A DNA stretch of 64,000 bases from Defluviitaleaceae bacterium. GTDB taxonomy: Bacteria; Bacillota; Clostridia; Lachnospirales; UBA5962. The position numbers and the translations under genes were made by a program. The DNA lies in NCBI GenBank assembly GCA_009779915.1, contig WRBA01000001.1, positions 66,212-130,211 on the forward strand, read 5' to 3'. Under the pieces are notes generated by a model, which was given only the letters and a program-made list of their open reading frames with translations, made no database searches and was not told where the DNA came from. This document shows, one piece after another, positions 61,154 to 64,000 of the stretch. Position 1 is the first letter of the stretch, and each line of letters starts with the position of its first letter.

Positions 61154-62920
61154 ATGTATTATCCTGATGATGTAGTTGAAAGAGTAAGAATGGAAAACGA
61201 TATAGTAAGCCTAATAGGCGAATATGTGAGCCTAAGCCCAAAGGGCGGCTCTATGTTTGGACTATGCCCATTCCACTCGGAGAATACGCCGTCATTTTCC
61301 GTAAGCAGTTTAAAGCAGCTGTATTACTGCTTTGGCTGCGGTGCTTCGGGGAATGTTATAAGCTTTGTTATGCAAAAAGAAAATTATGACTTTCCCACAG
61401 CTATTAAAGCCTTGGCAGAGCGGGCTAGGATAGAACTTCCGGAGGAGCGGTACACGGAAGCCGCTAAAAAAGACGCAAAAACAAAGAAAACACTGATAGA
61501 GATACATAAACTATCTGCAAGATACTATTATGATAAGCTTAACTCGGACGAAGGGGAGAGAGCTAGAAAGTATTTGGATGCCCGTGACATACACCCAAAA
61601 GTCAGAGTGAAATTTGGACTTGGCTACGCTCCCGGGGGCTGGGACGGGCTTTGTAAATTCTTAGATGAGCAGGGTTATAAAGAACCGATACTTCTAAAAA
61701 CCGGCTTAATTGGCAAAAATAACGCAGGAAAGCTTTATGACAGGTTTAGAAATAGGCTTATGTTTCCCATATTAGATATTATGGGGAATGTAATAGGTTT
61801 TGGCGGCAGGATTATTGGTGAAGGGGAGCCGAAGTACTTAAACTCTCCCGAAACTATGATATTTGAGAAAAACCGCAATTTATATTCATTAAACTTCGCA
61901 AGAACTTTAAGCCCTAAAGAGCTGATACTTGTGGAAGGTTATATGGATGTAATTGGGCTTTATCAGGCGGGCTTTAAAAACGCTGTTGCCTCTTTGGGTA
62001 CTGCTTTTGGGCAAAATCACGCAAAGCTTATGAAAAAATATGCCGGTGTGGCAGTACTTGCCTTCGACGGCGATGATGCGGGGAAGCGGGCGGCGTTAAG
62101 AGCTATACCCATTCTTGTAGAAAATGGGCTTAGGGTAAGAGTTTTGGATTTAGACTCAACCAAAGCTAAAGATCCGGATGAATATATAACAAAATTTGGC
62201 AAAGACAAGTTTTTACAAGAGCTAAGCAATGCTATGAGTCATGTGGCGTTTAATATAAAACAAATGGAAAAGGAGTATGATATACAAACTGATACGGGAA
62301 AAATTGACTTTACTGAAGCGGCAGCTAAACTTCTTTCTAAATTGCCGGGGGAAATTGAAAAGGACGTATATATATCTGAAACGTCAAAGATTACAGGGAT
62401 TTCTGACAAGGCAATACGTGCAGAAATTTTAAAGCAGTCGAGAAATTTAGTGGGAGGCACTCCAAAGCTTAGGCGTAATTTTGAACTGTCCGCTGTGGAC
62501 AAACGCCGCCAAAAAGGCTTGATAGAGGCTAAAAAGGGTATAATACTTTATGCGGCAGAGGATAAAAAAATTGCTTTGGCTATCCGTGAAGTGTTAAACC
62601 CTAAAGAGCTTAAAGATTATGTTTTTGTAAAGCTTTTGGAAATTATATTTAATACATATGACGAAGGAGGTAATATTTACCCGGCGGAGCTTGTAAGCCG
62701 TTTCGAAAGCCATGAGGAGCAGAGGGAAGCTTCGGATATTTTTATAAACACGATTACGCCGGAGGATGAAAAAAGCAAGTTTAAAGCTTTAAGCGACCAT
62801 GTTAGAGCGGTTAAAAAAGCATATATTGAAGAACAATTATTTCAAATAGAAGATGATAATGAGGCACTAAAGCTTATAGAAGCTAAAAATAACCTGGAAA
62901 AACTGTATATTAGCTTGTAA
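61154..62920 (+). CDS. dnaG: DNA primase
   Basis: 588 residues. CHC2 zinc domain ([26 protein letters not shown]), catalytic core, Toprim segment ([35 protein letters not shown]), and a helicase-binding C-terminal domain. Synthesises RNA primers at the replication fork. Starts one base after the dgt stop and precedes rpoD, the conserved macromolecular synthesis operon order. Confidence 0.96.
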   Translation: MYYPDDVVERVRMENDIVSLIGEYVSLSPKGGSMFGLCPFHSENTPSFSVSSLKQLYYCFGCGASGNVISFVMQKENYDFPTAIKALAERARIELPEERYTEAAKKDAKTKKTLIEIHKLSARYYYDKLNSDEGERARKYLDARDIHPKVRVKFGLGYAPGGWDGLCKFLDEQGYKEPILLKTGLIGKNNAGKLYDRFRNRLMFPILDIMGNVIGFGGRIIGEGEPKYLNSPETMIFEKNRNLYSLNFARTLSPKELILVEGYMDVIGLYQAGFKNAVASLGTAFGQNHAKLMKKYAGVAVLAFDGDDAGKRAALRAIPILVENGLRVRVLDLDSTKAKDPDEYITKFGKDKFLQELSNAMSHVAFNIKQMEKEYDIQTDTGKIDFTEAAAKLLSKLPGEIEKDVYISETSKITGISDKAIRAEILKQSRNLVGGTPKLRRNFELSAVDKRRQKGLIEAKKGIILYAAEDKKIALAIREVLNPKELKDYVFVKLLEIIFNTYDEGGNIYPAELVSRFESHEEQREASDIFINTITPEDEKSKFKALSDHVRAVKKAYIEEQLFQIEDDNEALKLIEAKNNLEKLYISL

Positions 62921-62969
62921 CTTAGTTAATTATAGGGATAGCTACATATGGCGAAAGGGAGATTATACA

Positions 62970-64000
62970 TTGAAATCCATTGACGATAAAGTTTTAGCTG
63001 CAAAAACGGCAGAGCTTGTCAATCTTGGCAAGAGTAAAAAGAACGTGCTTGCAACTAAAGAAGTTGAAGAACATCTTGGTGACGTTATAGATGCGGATCA
63101 GATTGAAAAGGTATACGAAAATCTGGAAAGCCAAGGCATAGATATTATGGACAACTCGGATACGCCGGAAGAGGTTGAGAAAGATATAGACCTTGCCGTA
63201 GTTGAGGGTAGTATTAATATTGATGATCATGTTAGGATGTATCTTAAAGAGATTGGCAAAGTACCTCTTCTTAGTTCCGAAGAAGAGATTGAGCTTGCAA
63301 AGCGTATGGCAACAGGGGACGAAGAGGCGAAGCGCAGGCTTTCTGAGGCTAATTTGCGCCTGGTTGTAAGTATTGCCAAAAGATATGTAGGCCGTGGTAT
63401 GCTTTTTCTTGATTTAATTCAGGAAGGCAACTTAGGGCTTATGAAAGCTGTGGAAAAATTTGATTACCAAAAAGGTTTCAAATTCAGCACCTATGCCACT
63501 TGGTGGATAAGGCAAGCCATAACAAGGGCCATAGCAGACCAAGCAAGGACTATAAGAATACCTGTTCATATGGTTGAGACTATAAATAAACTTATAAGGG
63601 TTTCCCGCCAGCTTTTACAGGAACTTGGTCGTGACCCGACTCCTGATGAGCTTGCAAAAGAAATGCAAATGCCTGTCACAAAAGTCAGAGAGATTATGAA
63701 AATAGCCCAGGAACCCGTTTCACTAGAGACTCCGATTGGTGAGGAGGAAGACAGTCATTTAGGTGATTTTATACCTGATGATGATATTCCGGCTCCTTCT
63801 GACGCGGCGGCGTTTACATTGCTTAAAGAGCAGCTTATGGATGTTTTGGACACCTTAACCGAGCGTGAGGAGAAGGTGCTTCGGCTTCGTTTTGGACTTG
63901 ACGACGGTCGTGCCCGTACCTTAGAGGAAGTGGGCAAAGAATTTAATGTCACCAGAGAGCGTATCAGGCAAATTGAGGCAAAAGCTCTTAGGAAGCTTCG
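62970..64000 (+). CDS. rpoD: RNA polymerase primary sigma factor (3' end beyond window)
   Basis: 343 complete codons, from a TTG nine bases after GGGAG. Sigma-70 regions 1.2 ([20 protein letters not shown]), 2 ([40 protein letters not shown]), 3 and 4.2 ([20 protein letters not shown]) are intact. Region 1.1 is short, as usual in Firmicutes SigA. Only the last few residues are missing at the window edge. Confidence 0.96.
   Translation, partial: MKSIDDKVLAAKTAELVNLGKSKKNVLATKEVEEHLGDVIDADQIEKVYENLESQGIDIMDNSDTPEEVEKDIDLAVVEGSINIDDHVRMYLKEIGKVPLLSSEEEIELAKRMATGDEEAKRRLSEANLRLVVSIAKRYVGRGMLFLDLIQEGNLGLMKAVEKFDYQKGFKFSTYATWWIRQAITRAIADQARTIRIPVHMVETINKLIRVSRQLLQELGRDPTPDELAKEMQMPVTKVREIMKIAQEPVSLETPIGEEEDSHLGDFIPDDDIPAPSDAAAFTLLKEQLMDVLDTLTEREEKVLRLRFGLDDGRARTLEEVGKEFNVTRERIRQIEAKALRKL

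Overview
The window is low-GC DNA from a spore-forming member of the Clostridia. I cannot place it below that level from sequence alone. The support is a complete spoIIIAA-AH operon, a GerMN-domain protein, the cdaA-cdaR-glmM block, the era-(yqzL)-recO-dgt-dnaG-rpoD block, a T-box-controlled short-form ProS, and strong AGGAGG ribosome sites with many TTG/GTG starts.

Layout. 1-7200: partial formate/nitrite transporter, T-box leader and proS, a small redox protein with an in-frame TGA, an MBOAT/SGNH acyl-transfer pair, a GerMN protein, tRNA-Asp and tRNA-Val. 7200-19800: a stalk-like secreted protein, a heterodimeric ABC exporter, an HD hydrolase, a DUF3788 protein, an alkyladenine glycosylase, an ABC-FtsX-HlyD export operon, purC and a TetR regulator. 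19900-23500: lineage-specific secreted or membrane proteins, one behind a promoter with nine Gs in its spacer, then an XRE/small-protein pair. 23500-29100: spoIIIAA-AH. 29100-30800: a HaeIII-like cytosine methyltransferase with the dead remnant of its NgoPII-type restriction partner. 30863-38070: a YyaL-like protein, then a SpoIID/peptidoglycan-binding gene cut in two by a 3.66-kb element carrying two large serine recombinases. 38200-49900: cupin, cdaA operon, mtnN, HD protein, ispE, glgP. 49900-53700: an iron-type ABC importer. 53900-64000: uracil-DNA glycosylase, era, yqzL-like, an inserted accessory block (AraC-VOC regulator, RCC1 lipoprotein, DUF4430 protein), recO, dgt, dnaG and partial rpoD.

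The most notable finding is the recombinase element at 33934-37593. It is flanked by an 8-bp direct repeat (TTGATATA). Joining the outer flanks restores one 473-codon frame across a predicted cell-wall enzyme of a sporulation-type family, and joining the element ends makes an attP-like inverted-repeat site. The architecture recalls developmentally excised elements such as skin, although regulated excision here is inference.

The second theme is a dense population of short non-coding repeats with terminal inverted repeats: four families (called A-D here) plus a small hairpin family (E). Several copies abut or overlap the 3' ends of genes and supply the stop codon. In family A the TA target of a TAA/TAG stop is regenerated as TAG or TAA by the element end, which makes such insertions harmless. 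No transposase that could mobilise them is present in the window.
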